Source of the DNA: Onchidella celtica
Lineage: Eukaryota; Mollusca; Gastropoda; Systellommatophora; Onchidiidae
Direction of reading: 5' to 3'
Assembly (NCBI GenBank): GCA_963931925.1
Contig: OZ007571.1
Coordinates: 60,204,125 to 60,268,124, forward strand
DNA: 64,000 nucleotides
The position numbers and the translations under genes are program-made. The notes beneath the pieces were generated by a model, which was not told where the DNA came from, ran no database searches, and saw nothing but the letters and a program-made list of their open reading frames with translations. Each line of letters starts with the position of its first letter. The stretch's first letter is position 1. Shown here one piece after another: positions 33,601 to 48,218 of the stretch.

Positions 33601-35577
33601 GCCAGGTTTCACTAATGTTCACAAATGATAAAATGTGATAAATGCAGTGGATCACCTTTCCTTCTTGTAAGTGATCAAAGTATTTTGAATCATTTTGTGT
33701 TCTAGTTTCTACAGGGGTCAAGTAACATTAACTCTTTATTTTTTTCAAAGTTTACTATTAGAATAATTTTGATGCCAACTGGACAATACATTTTCAAGTG
33801 TAGTTCTTAGAATGTTTTACAACATATTCTTTATCCAGCTGTACCAGAAAAAAGTGTATCGGTCGTAGTTTGGTTGGTGTTTACTAAAATAATTAACATT
33901 ATTTGGCCAAACTGGAACAAAGCAAAGTCCCATCTGGCGGTCGCTTGTGACTGCATTGTAAGAAAACGGAATGAATCTTCACATGTAAGTTTTAAGAAGC
34001 TTACACATAAAAATTCACACATACATAGATAGCTTGTATTTTATGTAATGCCCACTTTTAATTTCTGGTTGATTGAAGGAATAAAATTCTGTTTCAAGGC
34101 AACCCATACAGCCAAGTGAGGCCTGGATTCTAGATGGAAACACCGGCTGTGGCAGTGCATGTCGCTTTTTCATAGTACGCCTGAAAAAAGTTGGAATTTT
34201 TTTAAGGCACTGGCTAGACAAAGGATATCCTCATTCATTGAGTCAGCACATATCAGTTACTGTATGCATGAACTTGGTGTAAATCCGCCAGTTTTGCATC
34301 ATGGCATCTGCTTAGTAGTGCTTATGGTCACCTAGGTGTAAAACTCAAATTTAATTGATATGCATGAACAAAATTTATAGTAATTATACCTACCCCTTAA
34401 AATGCATCAATTGCCACTTACCGCTGTAACAAAAATTGTCATTACACATGCACAGAACTTGTGTCAGCCAATCCCAGCGACTTGACACTGTGAGAAACTC
34501 AGTCACACATACGCAGTAATGATGTAAACAAAGTAGAGGCTGCTGAGTGTGAGGCGAATAATGCAGACACTTAGGCATTCGTTGTAGCGTGTTCTTGCTG
34601 TTTATCATCTCATGGTTTGAAATGGAGAAAACAAAGAAAGTAACTAATATTTTATCCCACAATATTATTATTTTGTGAAGTGGAAACTTTTTTGTTTGAT
34701 GAGGAAAATTTCTTTTTTCCTCTCTTCCGTACTTCTTCAAAACATTAAGCCCACGCTGGAGACAACATCAGCGATGGATTTTGAAGTTTCATTTTCATTA
34801 GTAACAGAATGTTGCAATTTTGCTAATTAGAATTATAACCCTGAATCAAATAAGGATGGGAGAGTTGACAAGGAGCGGGAAAAATTAAATGCTTAAGCTT
34901 ACTCTTATCTTTTCTTAATTTTGGGTAGATTCTATCAAATTCCGGACTAAATACTTTGAGTCAATTGCACAAATTCTGTTGAAAAGGCATATTTATATTT
35001 TCTTTGTAGATCTGTAAGGCGGCAATATAAGATTTGTTCTTTCAGGATTGATGGTGATAGCGATCGGGCTTAATAGCAGATGCCACTTTCGTATGCTCGT
35101 TAAGCACTACCTAGCCGATTTAGACATTTGGACAAAGTGTAAAGTTACGAACCCCTTTGTATGTGTATGTATGTAGGCTTATGGAAAGCTCTGGCAGGCC
35201 GAATATTGTTTTGCACCAATGCGTTGTTTCTATCCACCATGTAATCGGCTTCTCTTATCTTTTTTCAAATTTTTGGTAGATCTCTATCAAATTTCGGACT
35301 AAATACGTTGAGCCATTTGTACAAATTTTTTTGAAAGGGCATATTTTCTTCATAGATCTGCAAGGCGGCAATAGAATTTGTTCTTTCAGGATTGATGGTG
35401 ATAGCGATCAGGCTTAATAGCAGATGCCACTTTCGTATGCTCGTTAATCACTACCTAGCAGATTTAGTCATTTGGGCAAAGTGTAAAGTTAGAAAACCCC
35501 TTTGTATGTGTATGTAGGCTTATGGAAAGCACTGACATGCCGAATAGTGTTTTTCACCAATGCGATGGGTCTATCAA

Positions 35578-36200
35578 GGGACAAGGTGGTCTAGAGGCAA
35601 GGTGCTCGCCTCTCATGCCAAGGGTCCCGGGTTCTAAACCCGGGCAGTGCAGGCATGTTGGAAATTGGATTTTTCTCATATTTTCAAGTCCCTGGTCCTA
35701 TTGGGGGGTAGGATCGAGTACCTAGTCTTCTCGGATAAGGACGAAAAAATTCGGAGGGCCCGTGTGCACGTTGCGCACGTTAAAGATACCTTGGCAGTTG
35801 GAAATCGTAAAGAGCAGGCCGAAAGGCCGCTGCCCGGGCAAAATTGAAAATTGAAATTAATAGATTAAAATTCATCCATATCATCCCCCCCCCCGCCAGA
35901 ATTTATTATTCATTATTAAATATATATTGTTATTAATAAATATTCAAATATTATTTGAGTTGTGTGAACTGATGTGAGTTGTGAACTGCGCCTAACAGGC
36001 TGCGTTACAATTTGCTCTGAGATAGAGAGATAGAGTGAGCGAGACAGGGAGAGAGAAAGAAGCAGTGCAGTGTGTTGAGCGCTTTGCAGGCAGCTCCATT
36101 CTGCTCTGTGGTTGACATGTTGTTTCTGTAAAGCGCATAGAGCATTTTAAATGGATATGCGCTATATAAATGCTATACATTATTATTATTATTATTATCC
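35578..36200 (+). mobile_element. Adjacent SINE pair (copy B)
   Basis: Duplicate of the two inserts at 7,919-8,541 (tRNA-headed SINE, then ATT-tailed element), in the same place inside the 340-bp repeats. Confidence 0.8.
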
Positions 36201-39200
36201 ACCGTGTAATCGGCTTCACTCATCTTTTTTTAATTTTTGGTAGATCTCTATCAAATTTCGGACTAAATACGTTGATTCAATTAGGCTATACAAATTCTGC
36301 TGAGAGGGCATATTTTCTTCGTAGATCTGCAAGGCGGCAATAGGATTTGTTCTTTCAGGATTGATAGTGATAGGGATCAGGCTTAATAGCAGATGCCACT
36401 TTTGTATGCACGTTAAGCGCTACCTTTTGTGTTCAAAGATCCAGAATTTGTGCATTATAATATATATAAATTTATTCATTTTTTGATGAATGCCAATTTC
36501 ATTTTGGAGACTCGTCATTTTTTATTGTTCTCCGTCCAACTGACAAATTGCTTTTATTTCTCCATAGTGAATATTGTGATTTGGCTGTTGGATTATTTGA
36601 GTTTGTGATCACAATAAAAAATTCTGTTCTCCAAAATTTTTTTTTTTTTTTCATTGTTTGTTTTTCTGTAAATTTTTGAAAATGTATAATTCGGAAAAAG
36701 TCCAAGCTAACATGTAAAACTTGTTCATGCATTTCATTTTTTGCTGTTTCTTGTCTCAACAGTTATCTTATTTCCATTTTCAAATCTCGATTAGTTAATG
36801 TTGTTAAATGTGCTTAGCCCTTCTCCTTCGGAATGGATAATCTTTTTTGTATCGATTTGGTTCCCTTAATACTGAATAATGGTGTCATTCCCAAGTCATG
36901 TTGATATTTATATTTACAAACAGGAAACAAAAAATTACGAAAAAAAAGAGGTGTGATGAGAAAAATGTAACTGTAGAGAAAGAAAATGGGGATGTGGAGG
37001 GATTTTTCAAAAATAAATATTGATTTCGTTATCATATTTAAAGAAGTTATTGGAAGTCGATTAATTAAGTAGTATCGATTCCCACTTCCGGTTTGTAATA
37101 AAAACCAAGACAGTGACAAGGGCAAAGGTAGATAATCATGTTCTTGAGTTTTTAATATTTTGAAACTGCAAAATTTTGAAATCTGTTTATCAAGAGGTGC
37201 ATATCTTTAAGGAATAACGATAAACCCAAGTGTTTGAATGAAAACAAAAAGTTTTGAGTAAGGTTGATAAAGGAATAAATTTAATATATGAGTTTATGCA
37301 TAATGAGGTCAAACCCATAATGAAAGACAATGTATGGATTCTGTGTCATATAAGAAAACCCAAAATTTATTTATAGTACAGAACAGCCACTTTGGGGAAA
37401 CTCGGGTGGTTACTGGCTCCTGCTTCCATGTAGCGTCGAGGTCGGCGGTCGACCAAGGTACTCGCACGGCTAGTCATGCCCAACTAGCCTGTAAAGCTTA
37501 GGGTCTGGCGAGTTTCCTCCCTTGAGGCGCTTCTGAGGGACTGAGAGTTGGGGTGGAGTTTGGTCGGGGGTAGGCCGGACAAAACATACGGATTAGAACC
37601 TACTTCCTTAGATCTTAAGGGGCAACTGGTACTTTAGTATTAGACTTAGGATCGTCCATGTCATGGGAAAAGTGCTCTCGCAACCACATATTCAAACGGC
37701 ACATGTAGTGTAGCTATGTAGGGTAATGTGTGCTGGAGTCCCCGTGCCACTTTTTTTTTCTTTCTTAAAATTTCCCAAGTAATTACATGTAGCTTCCACT
37801 TCACCCCCAGGCAAGCATAGTTTTTTTCTCTCTAATCTGTGTATGCTAAAAAGAGTTGGTTTTTAAAAAAAATTATTTTAAAATTTTCATGTGTTTTAAT
37901 AGTTTTATCAACTTGTCCATCGGTTCATCCATACAATTATCCATCCATGCCTCGGTCCATCGGTCCATCCGTCCATCCATCTGTCCACCCATCTGTCCAC
38001 ATGTCCGTCCATCCTTCTGACCATCCACCACACATATGTCCTTCACTTTGTTCAGCTACCCATGTGTCCTTTTCTCGTCCATCCATCCATATGTCCTTCA
38101 CTTCATCCATCCATCCATCCATTCATCATATCAATTGGAATACAATTATATGAACAAACACCAATTTGTATGAACATGCACCTGGCAGCATCAACAATGC
38201 ATCTACCAGTGTTGACAGTGGATCCAACAGTGTTAACAAGATCCCGACAGTGTTAACAATACCAAGAGTGCATCTGTCTTGACCTCAAGTGGAGACTGAT
38301 GACATCATTATTTCCAAGGGCATCAAAATGGTTAGTAATAATTTCTTGTTAATATTTCATCATATCTTTTTCCATGACACTGACACAAATTAAAGCTCCC
38401 TTTCCTTGAGTATCATCATGGTTTTAGCATATTTTCATAGAACACCAGAACAGTCTTTTAAATATGAAATTTGAAGCACACATACTGATGAACTGATAAA
38501 ATGAACAGTCGTCCATGTATCTACATGTGTGTATAATATTAAACCACTTGTCTGTCCTACTGATCAACCAGTGGACACATCTATAGACTAACATACTACC
38601 TGACTACAGTTTTTTCCAAATTGGACCACCCAAAACCAGGATTTTCTCAGAAAGACTTTTTGAAGATAACAATTATGCTGCTTTTACCTGTAATTGATTT
38701 TAAGTCGTTTTCACTCTAGTCCTAGCATGATGCGAGACTGAGATGGAACACGTCTGAATATGGCAGGGTCACAATTTTTGTTGTTCCTAATGATGCCATT
38801 TGGAAATCAAGGATTGAACCCCTGTCACGGCAAGCATTGGTTGATGTAAGTAATAGTGTGGTAATGCAAGCCTGGTACTATAATAGCAGTGGTAGTAAAA
38901 TTAGTAGATAATGTTAGCAGTGGTGCGTAGTCATCATGACAGTTTTGGTTTCATCTGACCTTGATATTTCAGTGGTGTTCCTCTGAATTTTTTTATTTTA
39001 TTTAACTGCTATAATTTTGAAATCATTAAAAAGATCTACCTAAAATGGCTCTCAATTCATACTAACCAATGGCAGGTTATGATTTTCTGTGCTTTCTGTT
39101 TCATGTTTGAAGTTTTTTAATATTTACTGTTGTTTCCATAAATTTTATTGATTCCTTTTACTTTATTCAGATCCACCTCTAATGTTGTTATTTGACCATA

Positions 39201-41558
39201 TAAACTGCTGAAACAGAGATAGGATTTAGTACATCATGTTGACTTAACTTTACACTTTTTCATAACAATCTGAATTCTGGATCAAGAAACAGTGAAGTGT
39301 GGATTTATATGTGATCCCAAAAATGATAACTATCAAAATACCATCATGCCTCTGACTGCTTATTCACATAGGCATTACTAGATTCTATGATTGTTTCCCT
39401 TGGTATATGAAAAAAGGATCTAAATTTGGTGGCATGGCCCAAGTGCATATGATGAATTTTGTTTGCCTTGTTGGAATGCTTGTCAATTTATATCTGTGAT
39501 GTAAATGAGATGAACAAATTAAGATTGATATGTCAAAACAGTGTCCACAGCTAATGATTCTCACTATAGTGTAGGTACACAACCATCAACCATTTACAGA
39601 CAGGGTTGTCAGCTGTCTTGCTACTTCTTGGAAATATTAGCTGGCAAATGTTCATTTCAGTCTGTACATCATGCATCCCTGATATCACGCACTTCCAGAT
39701 GATGGAGCAAACCTGTGAAGTCATATTAAACTTTCAGCCATCAGCATGTACAGAAAGAAGAGAGGTGTGATTTTCGACTTCTTGAATTGGGATACCACAA
39801 ATGTACTCCTGTTGAAAACTTTCCACTTAAACCCAAGTAAAACTGTAGAAGAGTTGTCTTTATGTTGGGCCACCTTTTCTCAGGATGATTCCCCTCCCAA
39901 ACTGTCATCCTATGAGATCAGTGACGATGCACAGTTTACATTTCAGATGATCAAAGATAATTCACAATGGGAAGATTCAACTTCAAAAATGTCACTGGGT
40001 TAGTGATTCAGTTTTAAGTAAAAAAGATACAAAAACTAATACATGTAATTGTGTCTCTGAAAGCGAAATTATTAACAGATGTCATCCACCCATTCTTTCA
40101 TTAATTCGTCCATCCACCCATACGTCCATCCATCCACATATCCACCCACCCACCCACCTATCCATCCATCCATCCACCCACCCATCCTTCCTCCATCCAT
40201 CTGTCCAACCGTCTGTCCTTCTGCCATTTGTCATTCCATCTATCTGTTCATCCATCCATCCATGTATCCCTCTGTTCTCCAGGTGCAATTCTCCTGATTG
40301 CTTTATGCATGTCACTAAGAACAACACTAGACTTTCTGCCTTGGAATTACCAAAGTCAACCCAATGTTGGTGAGAAATTTTTGTTGTACAATCAGATGTC
40401 ATAAACTGCCAGTGGTGTGGCATGGACATTAGTTGAAGGTGTGACTGAGAAATCCTTAAGGAATAGCTAAAATATGAAATATATTCATGTTAAACCATTA
40501 ACCTGATCTTACTCGCTTTCAAGCAGAACATGAAATCTCCGCAATTATCAATTTAAAACAAGAGCATACTGATATGCTAATTGGTGGCATGTTATGCTCT
40601 AATTTGTGCTGTTTCATTTTTTTAAATTGTTCCTATAAATTTTATTAGTTTTTTTCTTACTTTAATTACCATCTCCAATATTATTATCCGACCATATAAG
40701 TGCCAAATCAAATACAGGTTTACTTTACACCTTTTCATAAGGTAATCTGAAGTCTGGATCAAGAGGCAGAGAATTATAGATTTCTATGTGGTCTCAAAAA
40801 TGACAACTATCAAAACACCATACTGACTGCTCATTCAGAGGCTTTACATGATTTTTATGATTATTTCCCTTGGAATATCAAAAAAAAGTTTTGTGGCATA
40901 ATCCAAATGACTATGAATTTTGTTTGCCTTCTTAGATCTCTTTCTTTTTGTGTATGTTTTTGTCAAGCCTCATTTTTTGTATTCTGATTGAAAGAAATTT
41001 TGTAAGACTTTGCTTCTTAATATCATTACCATGAGACTTTGGAAAGCTCAACACTTAAATACAATCGACTAATAAGATTGATTGACAGAAAGATTTTTGA
41101 AAAAAATATCCTATAAACATGAAATTTTGAGCAAATAGAGCTCCACTAATATTATAGGCATATTTCCTCTCAAAATGTCAAAGTGATGGAGAAACTTCTG
41201 TCTGTAAGATAGGAATTAATTCTACACTGCAGCATGTCAGAGACTATTAATTTATTTTGACAATGGAGGACAAATTTGCCACTACCAAAATTCATCATTT
41301 GATCCCCTTAGCAATTTTTGTATCACTGCAGTGAATTTCCATACATACATATTTTATAGCTGTACATTTATCTGTCTCTCTCTAGTGGTGTTCTCTGAGC
41401 TGCTCCAATCCTGATGTCCATCATTGTATGCTCCATGGCAAATGTGTGTCCTCTCAGACAAATGGCCTCCTGGTTCAAAACAGTAAGTAAACTTATTGAG
41501 GAAATGGTTTATCTGGCCTGCTTGACTGTACTAATCCCATACATATCGTCACCATTCC

Positions 41559-41809
41559 TTAGCTCTTTCCATACTGCAATTCAGCCCAAATTAGTCCAAA
41601 TGCGTCAGTCGGGGGGACCGATACATCGGCAAAAAGTACTCTCCTTGTTACCCCTGGGCATTTCAACGATACTGTGTCCATCTAGCTTCCCAGTGTTTTT
41701 GTTGTTTGTGGTACAACCGATGCCACTATTACTGCATTTCAGCAGAAATTAGTCCAAATGCGTCAGTCGGAGGAACCGATGTATCGGTGAAAAGTACGGA
41801 AAGAGTTAA
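41559..41809 (+). mobile_element. piggyBac-like MITE (copy B)
   Basis: Duplicate of 13,900-14,150 with the same TTAG and TTAA ends and internal direct repeat. Confidence 0.65.
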
Positions 41810-44800
41810 GACTGTAGTAACTCAAAAGTTTGATTTTTATATATATATATAAATGTTCAACTACATTCAAAGCTACATTCAAAGCCACATTGAATGATCT
41901 TGCTTTCAAACCAATTCCTACAGTTTTAGGGAAAGGTGACAATATATACTGGCTGGATAGCATGCTTTTGATTGAAATTAATCCCCAGCCAGCAGCCCTA
42001 TGGAAATGAAATCGAATTTGTGGGATTGACGTCAAGTTTGTACATAGAAATGACATCATTCCTTTGTAGATGTGCTGGTTGTGACATTGTGCCAATATCA
42101 GTTTGATGTAAGGAAACAGCCCTTATGGTAATCCTATCAACCGTGCAGAAATCCTATTCAAATCTATGTCAGATTGAAATGGGCATGTTGGCTGGTTGTC
42201 AGTGCTAGGCTATTTCCTATGCAGTGTTACCAAAACCTAATCCAATCCCTAACTGTTAAAAAATATTTTTAAAAAACAGCGCATTAGTGTAATGTAATCA
42301 CTGTTATGACAAAGATGACTGATGCATGAAAATTTGCAGGAAATCTGACTGAATTACCAATGTCAGCTGTAAACATGATGACTTTGACTTATTTAAATGT
42401 TGAATTGGAATATCCTGGATCTACTCATTATATGTTAGCTGCACTTTATGTTCAGTAACATACCCATGAAATATTAGGATATATTATTTCATTTGCCACC
42501 TAATATTCAGACCAATATTCTGATATGGATTGATGAGTATTTGAATAAATCAAGCTCACGCCATTAAGAGGGGATGATAAGCAACATTACAAATGCATGA
42601 CATGACAACAATCAACAAATGTTTCCAAACTTCAGTTAAATCATTTAAAAATGTAGTGTTGAAGCTGTAAACTCCAGTTTGACCAAAGATCATCATTCAC
42701 GGTATACTTTAAATATTCTGTGTGAGAGACTCCCTCACATCGGGACCTTAGTTCTTGTTCGCTCCAATTCTCCTTTTTGCACATCTGAAAAATTTGACGT
42801 TAAATGTTTGCGGCTTTAGTATTATGATAAGGTGTTAGAATAAATTGGAACTGTGAAACTGCCTGATAAGTGCCACAATGCATTTTAAACAAGTGTCATA
42901 GTGTGCATTTGTTTTTATTATCTCTTCTACATACTAACAGATCTCCAGTTTTCACAATATGTAGAAAGAAACAAGAACTAAGATTGTGTGACATATAGTG
43001 ATCTTTCTTTTAGGAGATTCATTACCCTGGGCATCTGCACCTTGATTTCCTTGTTGAATGTTGTTAGGGGCGCATAATCCAATTAAAAAACCAAATAGAG
43101 AAAATACTGAGTTGTTTTCACTGTTCAGCAATGGCTTTTAATGGAAAATACCACACATCCCTAACAACAGCTTTCTTTGTTTGGTTTTCGTTCTTTTGTT
43201 TCTTTATCTTGATTTGCTCCTTGTTTTTCATGCTGCTTTATTCTTGACATTGACTTATGGGCTGTGTTCCAAAATTCCAGGTCTGGAACTTGCAGAGAGA
43301 TAATTATCCGCATTTGTGAAACATTCTACGATTTATTCATTTGCTTAAATTTCTCTCCTGTTACATTTATTTTCCTGAAGAAGGTCAGTAGATGAAACTT
43401 GATTTGTCTTTTCCTTTTCCCTTGTGTTTTACTATCGTTTCAGTATTAATTCTTATGTGAGGTTTTGCTTATTATATATATATACCTTTTTCTTCTTGCC
43501 ACATTTTGACTTTGCCTTATTCTTCTGCAGCTATAAGTAGGGCTTTTTGTTCAGCTCCTGAAAGGGCTGTTTTTGGCAGGCTTCACAAGGGGCAGTCAGA
43601 AGTAGAGGGCTTCTCTACATCAGGTTTCAAGCAAATATTTCCATTGTACTTTTCAGCTGTGTTTTGGCTCCTGTGGGATGTATATCGTTGGGTCTGTGCA
43701 GGAGATATTACAGCAACTTCTGACACACTCATCCACCCCCATTCAGCACCAGAGGCAGATACATGGACTCACCCTGATCAAGTCCCCCTCAAAGACAGCG
43801 ACGGTGATCACATTAAGCAGAACAGCCATTAACCTCAGGTGATGACATGAGCACCTCTTCATCCAATGGAAATCTCACACAGGAAACGAGGTCACAGGTT
43901 GCAAACTGTGGCAAAAGTCTTGGACAGTTAGTTTCTGTTTCTGTTTATATTTGCGTTAATCTTTTCCAGCACTGGGCCTCTGAGTCACAGTCTGTTAAGA
44001 CTCAAAAAATGTCTGTGTTTTCATAAATCATAATCAATAGTTCAGCTCATAGCAATTTCCAAATAGTAATTTCCTCTTTCATAATATTTTTATGTGTCTG
44101 TTATTGTTGTAAGTTTCAAGTATAATTATGTTCATTCTGTGACCATTTCTTCATTACAAAAAGTAACTTTTATATGTAGAATCAAACATTGAAATTTAAA
44201 TGTCTTGTTTGCCTCTTTCATGTTTTTCGTACGTACTTGAAATTGTAACATGTCTGTCATCGTTACACTGTATTGAATGCTGCAGACATTGATAATTAAT
44301 TTTCGATTAATCAAATGTTCTGTATATAACTTTAAGTTACTTCAATCTATATTATGAATTGGAATAGCCTTGCTGGTTTTAAACAAAATTAATTCATACC
44401 TGCCTAATGCGCCCCAATGCAACATGCTCTCATCTGTCTAATGCAAGGAGACTTGACCATGCTCATACCAGCCTAACACACCCGAATAGGTCTCCTATCA
44501 GTGTCCTATTATAAAGTCTCTTAGAAACCTGATCTCATTGGCAGCCTGATATAGAGCTGTAGTTACGTTAGAAATGAGATGTCTGCTCTTCAGTTAAAAA
44601 TAAAAACGGATGCGTCTAGCTTTTGAATTTTTTTTCAGTGAAGTTTTGAAATCACAGAATATCAGAAGTGCAAACAGTGTTCGACTTTGGTTGTTGATGG
44701 GTACTGATCTGCTGCAGAGGTCTTCGTTGCAACCTTAGAAACTACAGCTTTCACCGCTCTTCTTAAAAAACCTTTGCATACTTTTAGAATGTCTCCACTT

Positions 44801-45565
44801 CAACACCCGTAGAACTAGAACGTAGAAGGCGTGGATCTATCTCGTATCTGAACACTATCGCAGGAATGCAGATGTAAATAAGTACTGTAATATAAAAAAT
44901 AGAAAATTTCACAGATAAAGATTGTTAAGTTGATCAATATATGGAGGTATCGTAATGAGTCTACACCAGTAAATGAAGATCGATGATGAATGACTGTGTT
45001 GACGATAAGAATGATGGATTGCTCTTTGAGTTTGAGATTGAGAACACAGAAAACTCGATAATCTATGACATGACTACGCCTCAGGGAAATCACTCCAGTT
45101 ATAGTCGTTTTTCGTAGGTTCGGAATATCGCAAAATATTAACTTCTCGGCCTAGACTGCAGCCCAAACCAGAAAAAAAATTTTTTTGCAGAAAAAAGTCG
45201 GGATTACGCGGCCGCATTGCGACCTTTTTCTCCAGGTCAGTGTATTTTACTATTTTGTTACATTCCTCGCCCCATCTCCCAGCCCTATCATTAGTGCTAA
45301 CTCATTTTACTAACCTTTTTTTCTCCCCTGGATACTAAATGTATTTGGAAAAAATGAGACAGGGAAGGAGAGCCAGTCCAGAGTGAAAAAAGACAAGACA
45401 TCCTTGAACTAGAGGAAACGAAGGCAGCAAAAAAAAAAGGGCTCATGAACATCATCGGTGGTCTGGAGGAAGTGGCCGACAGAAAGGCTGAGACTGCCTG
45501 AGATCTTAGACTGCAAATTGCGAAGAAGGCCAGAGAAGTCTCCTCAGTCTAAAATATGTTCTTTC

Positions 45566-47136
45566 CATGTAAATATGTGTAGCCACCCAACAAAATGAGG
45601 CACATCTTGGCACTACCTGATTCAAGAAAAAGGTTAACCCTTGTCCTGTGGGAGGCCACTGTATTGGCCTCCTCGACCAACATCAAGACACGCGAGGCCA
45701 ATATTGTGCCCTACATACTGCAAACCGGGTCCTGCTGGAGGCCAGTATATTGTATAGCAACACTACTACTCAAGTTTTGTTTATTCGGTTGCCACAACTA
45801 TACTTCTTTTTACTTTTTTTCTCTACACTTTTTTTGCGTGTTTATCTATCCTGTCACCCCTACTATGTCTAACAAAATGGTATCGACCGATTACGATTCT
45901 TATGATGCAACTATTCATCATACTCATGTAATACAATCATGTAGTACTGACGGTCTGAAGTTTGAACAGGGGAAAATCTTGGGGAAATTTTTGACTTTGA
46001 TGCTGGTTGTCGTCTACATATGAAATGAGAAGGAAGGGGCCATCTGTGTTTTTGAGAAACTGTTCAATGTCTCTAATGATGAATTCCGATGTAATACTAG
46101 GAGTGCTGCATAAAGGCGTCTGTTGGTAGGTTTTTCATCAGCGAAAACTGGGAGAAAATGACCAACATTGTTGTTAGTCGTTGTTTTTATTTGATGTGTT
46201 AATTGAAGAGATATTGTGTTGCTTTGATTAAACCGCTTTTCAGTACAAGTATGTATCATTCTATACGAGATGGAAATCTAATCTCTTGCCAAAACTATTA
46301 TCATAGTACGTGGAAGCTTTACATAGTGGAGGAGGGAGAAGGCAATGCCACGATACATGTGGTTAGTAAATTAAGTGCCTGGCTTAAAAAATAATTTGCT
46401 CTCCTGAATGGCCTGACTTAGGGACAAAAAAAAACACAGAGGTCTTGGGAAAAAGACAAAACGTATGTTAAACGGCATGTAAATGCAGAAAATTCTTGAT
46501 TATGGGCCTTCCATTGAACAATAGAACTTTCTGCATATCATCCCAAGTACTTTATCCAAATATCATAGAGTTCCTTTACGATTTATCCACCACTATTGTT
46601 GTTACTGCGTCCTAAAGTAAACACGATACACATGTTCAAAAGGACCCGATTGACCCGACTGCTGACGTTATCGGCAACATGCAAACGATCGGCTGTCTGA
46701 CCGCTGGCTATCCCCTCACCGGGCGTTACATGGATGAGTTCACTCAATGTGGGACGAGAGTTAAAAGGCATCATAGGGTCCATTTTATCGACTTTGCGGT
46801 TTCAGTATCTTTGAAAAGTTTAACCTCTTTCCCATTTCTTCTCCAATTGGTAATCCTGTTTGAGCCAGGAAAATGCCTCAAAACTGACTTTGAATTGAGC
46901 CACCATCAATAATTTTGATGAAAAGCTGAAACTTTAAAAACTTTTTTCTCAAAACTGTGGTTCTGTCACCTCTCGTCTTTGAGAGGCCATATGTTCTCTG
47001 CTAATTAAATTACAGCAGAATGTTTTTTACCAAATGAAAGGACTTTGAGTAATCTATTTGGTGTTACAAATATCTCCACACCATCAAAATGCACAACGTG
47101 TCTGATTTTGTCGGGTGGCTACACATATGTACACGG
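45566..47136 (+). mobile_element. Complete ~1.57-kb TIR DNA transposon, class unresolved
   Basis: The left end CCATGTAAATATGTGTAGCC is mirrored by GGCTACACATATGTACACGG at the right (47,117-47,136). The similarity continues inward (ACCC.ACAAAAT.AG.CAC), giving about 40 bp of imperfect inverted repeat. TGTAAATA occurs at the left end and again at 47,137-47,144; it could be an 8-bp target duplication if the left terminus starts at TGTGTAG. The superfamily is therefore not fixed. No convincing transposase is seen, so it is probably non-autonomous or decayed. Confidence 0.65.
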
Positions 47137-47334
47137 TGTAAATAAGCTTTAAGTAAGCAATTTTGTTTTTACAGAATTATCACTAATTTTCATGCAGTTT
47201 AATTTGTATTGACCATATTGATGATATTACTCTGTTGCGTATTGGGAAGGGCAGCCCATGCAAACGCATTTCGGCCCTCAGTTGGGCATCCCTGAAAAGT
47301 GGCCCTCAGTTGGCACTGCTGGTAAATGATGGCA
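46929..47334. other. Right half of the TIR transposon, then an unassigned spacer
   Basis: 46,929-47,136 completes the transposon that is truncated in copy A. 47,137-47,334 has no recognised content apart from a short GGCCCTCAGTTGG duplication (about 47,273 and 47,301). It leads into the first block of diverged unit C. Confidence 0.5.
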
Positions 47335-48218
47335 ACCATGCTAGAATTTTGAATTCATTAAATAGATCTGCCTGAAATGGCTGTATTTTCATGCTGATTA
47401 ATGGCATGTTATGATTTGATTTGCTTTGTGTTACATTTTTGATTTGTTGAAATGTTTACTGTTGTTTGCATAAATTTTATTCATTTCTTTTTAATGTATG
47501 GTGGGCCATCTCCAATGTTATTTGATATGTCATGTTGACTTAACTTTACACCTTTTCATAACGTAATCTGAATTCTGGGTCAAGAAACAGAGAACTGTAG
47601 ATCTGTAGTAGTCCAAAAGTGATAACTATCTAAACACTATACTGACTGTGACTGCTTACTCGTAGGCATTACTAGATTTATGATTGTTTCCCTTGGTATA
47701 TCAAAAAACAGACCTGAAATTTGGTGAAATATTATGAAAACCACAGACAAAGTGGGGGGTTGCAGCAAGGCTTAAAGCAAAGTCAAAACTTGGCAAAAAG
47801 AAAAAGATGCAATGGTCCAAGTGCTTATGAATTTTGTTTGCCTTCTTAGAGTTCTTGACAGTTTATATCTGTGATGTACGAGAAAAGAAACATCCCTATA
47901 TTAAGATTGATTGATAGGTCAAAACTGTTTGCGTAGCTAATGATTTTCATTATCTTACAGGCACACAGCTATTAACCATGTTGTCATTGTCGTTGGCTGT
48001 CTTGTTGTGCTCTGGTCATGAACTGGAGCCATCAGCTGGCAAATGTCCGTTCATCCCTGACGTCACACAATTCTTGATGACGGCGCAGACTCATGACATC
48101 ATATAACCTTTCCGCCATCATCACATACAGCAATAGAAAGGCATAGTTTTCCACTTCTTGAATTCGGATAACACAGAAAATTTTTTTCATGTAATTCGAA
48201 GTAAAACCTGGTCTTTAG

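Larger units (their letters stand above)
27660..46928 (+). repeat. Segmental duplication, copy B
   Basis: Near-identical to 1-19,269. Every feature described for copy A recurs here at +27,659, including hAT-like 30,170-30,682, 520-bp repeats 33,147-34,104, SINEs 35,578-36,198, CATC tracts 37,915-38,125 and 40,087-40,271, and the 16.3-kb-type repeat 43,944-44,682. At its right end copy B runs through the complete right half of a TIR transposon, whereas copy A is cut inside that element. The right flank of copy B is therefore the ancestral arrangement and the right edge of copy A is the derived junction. Confidence 0.96.
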
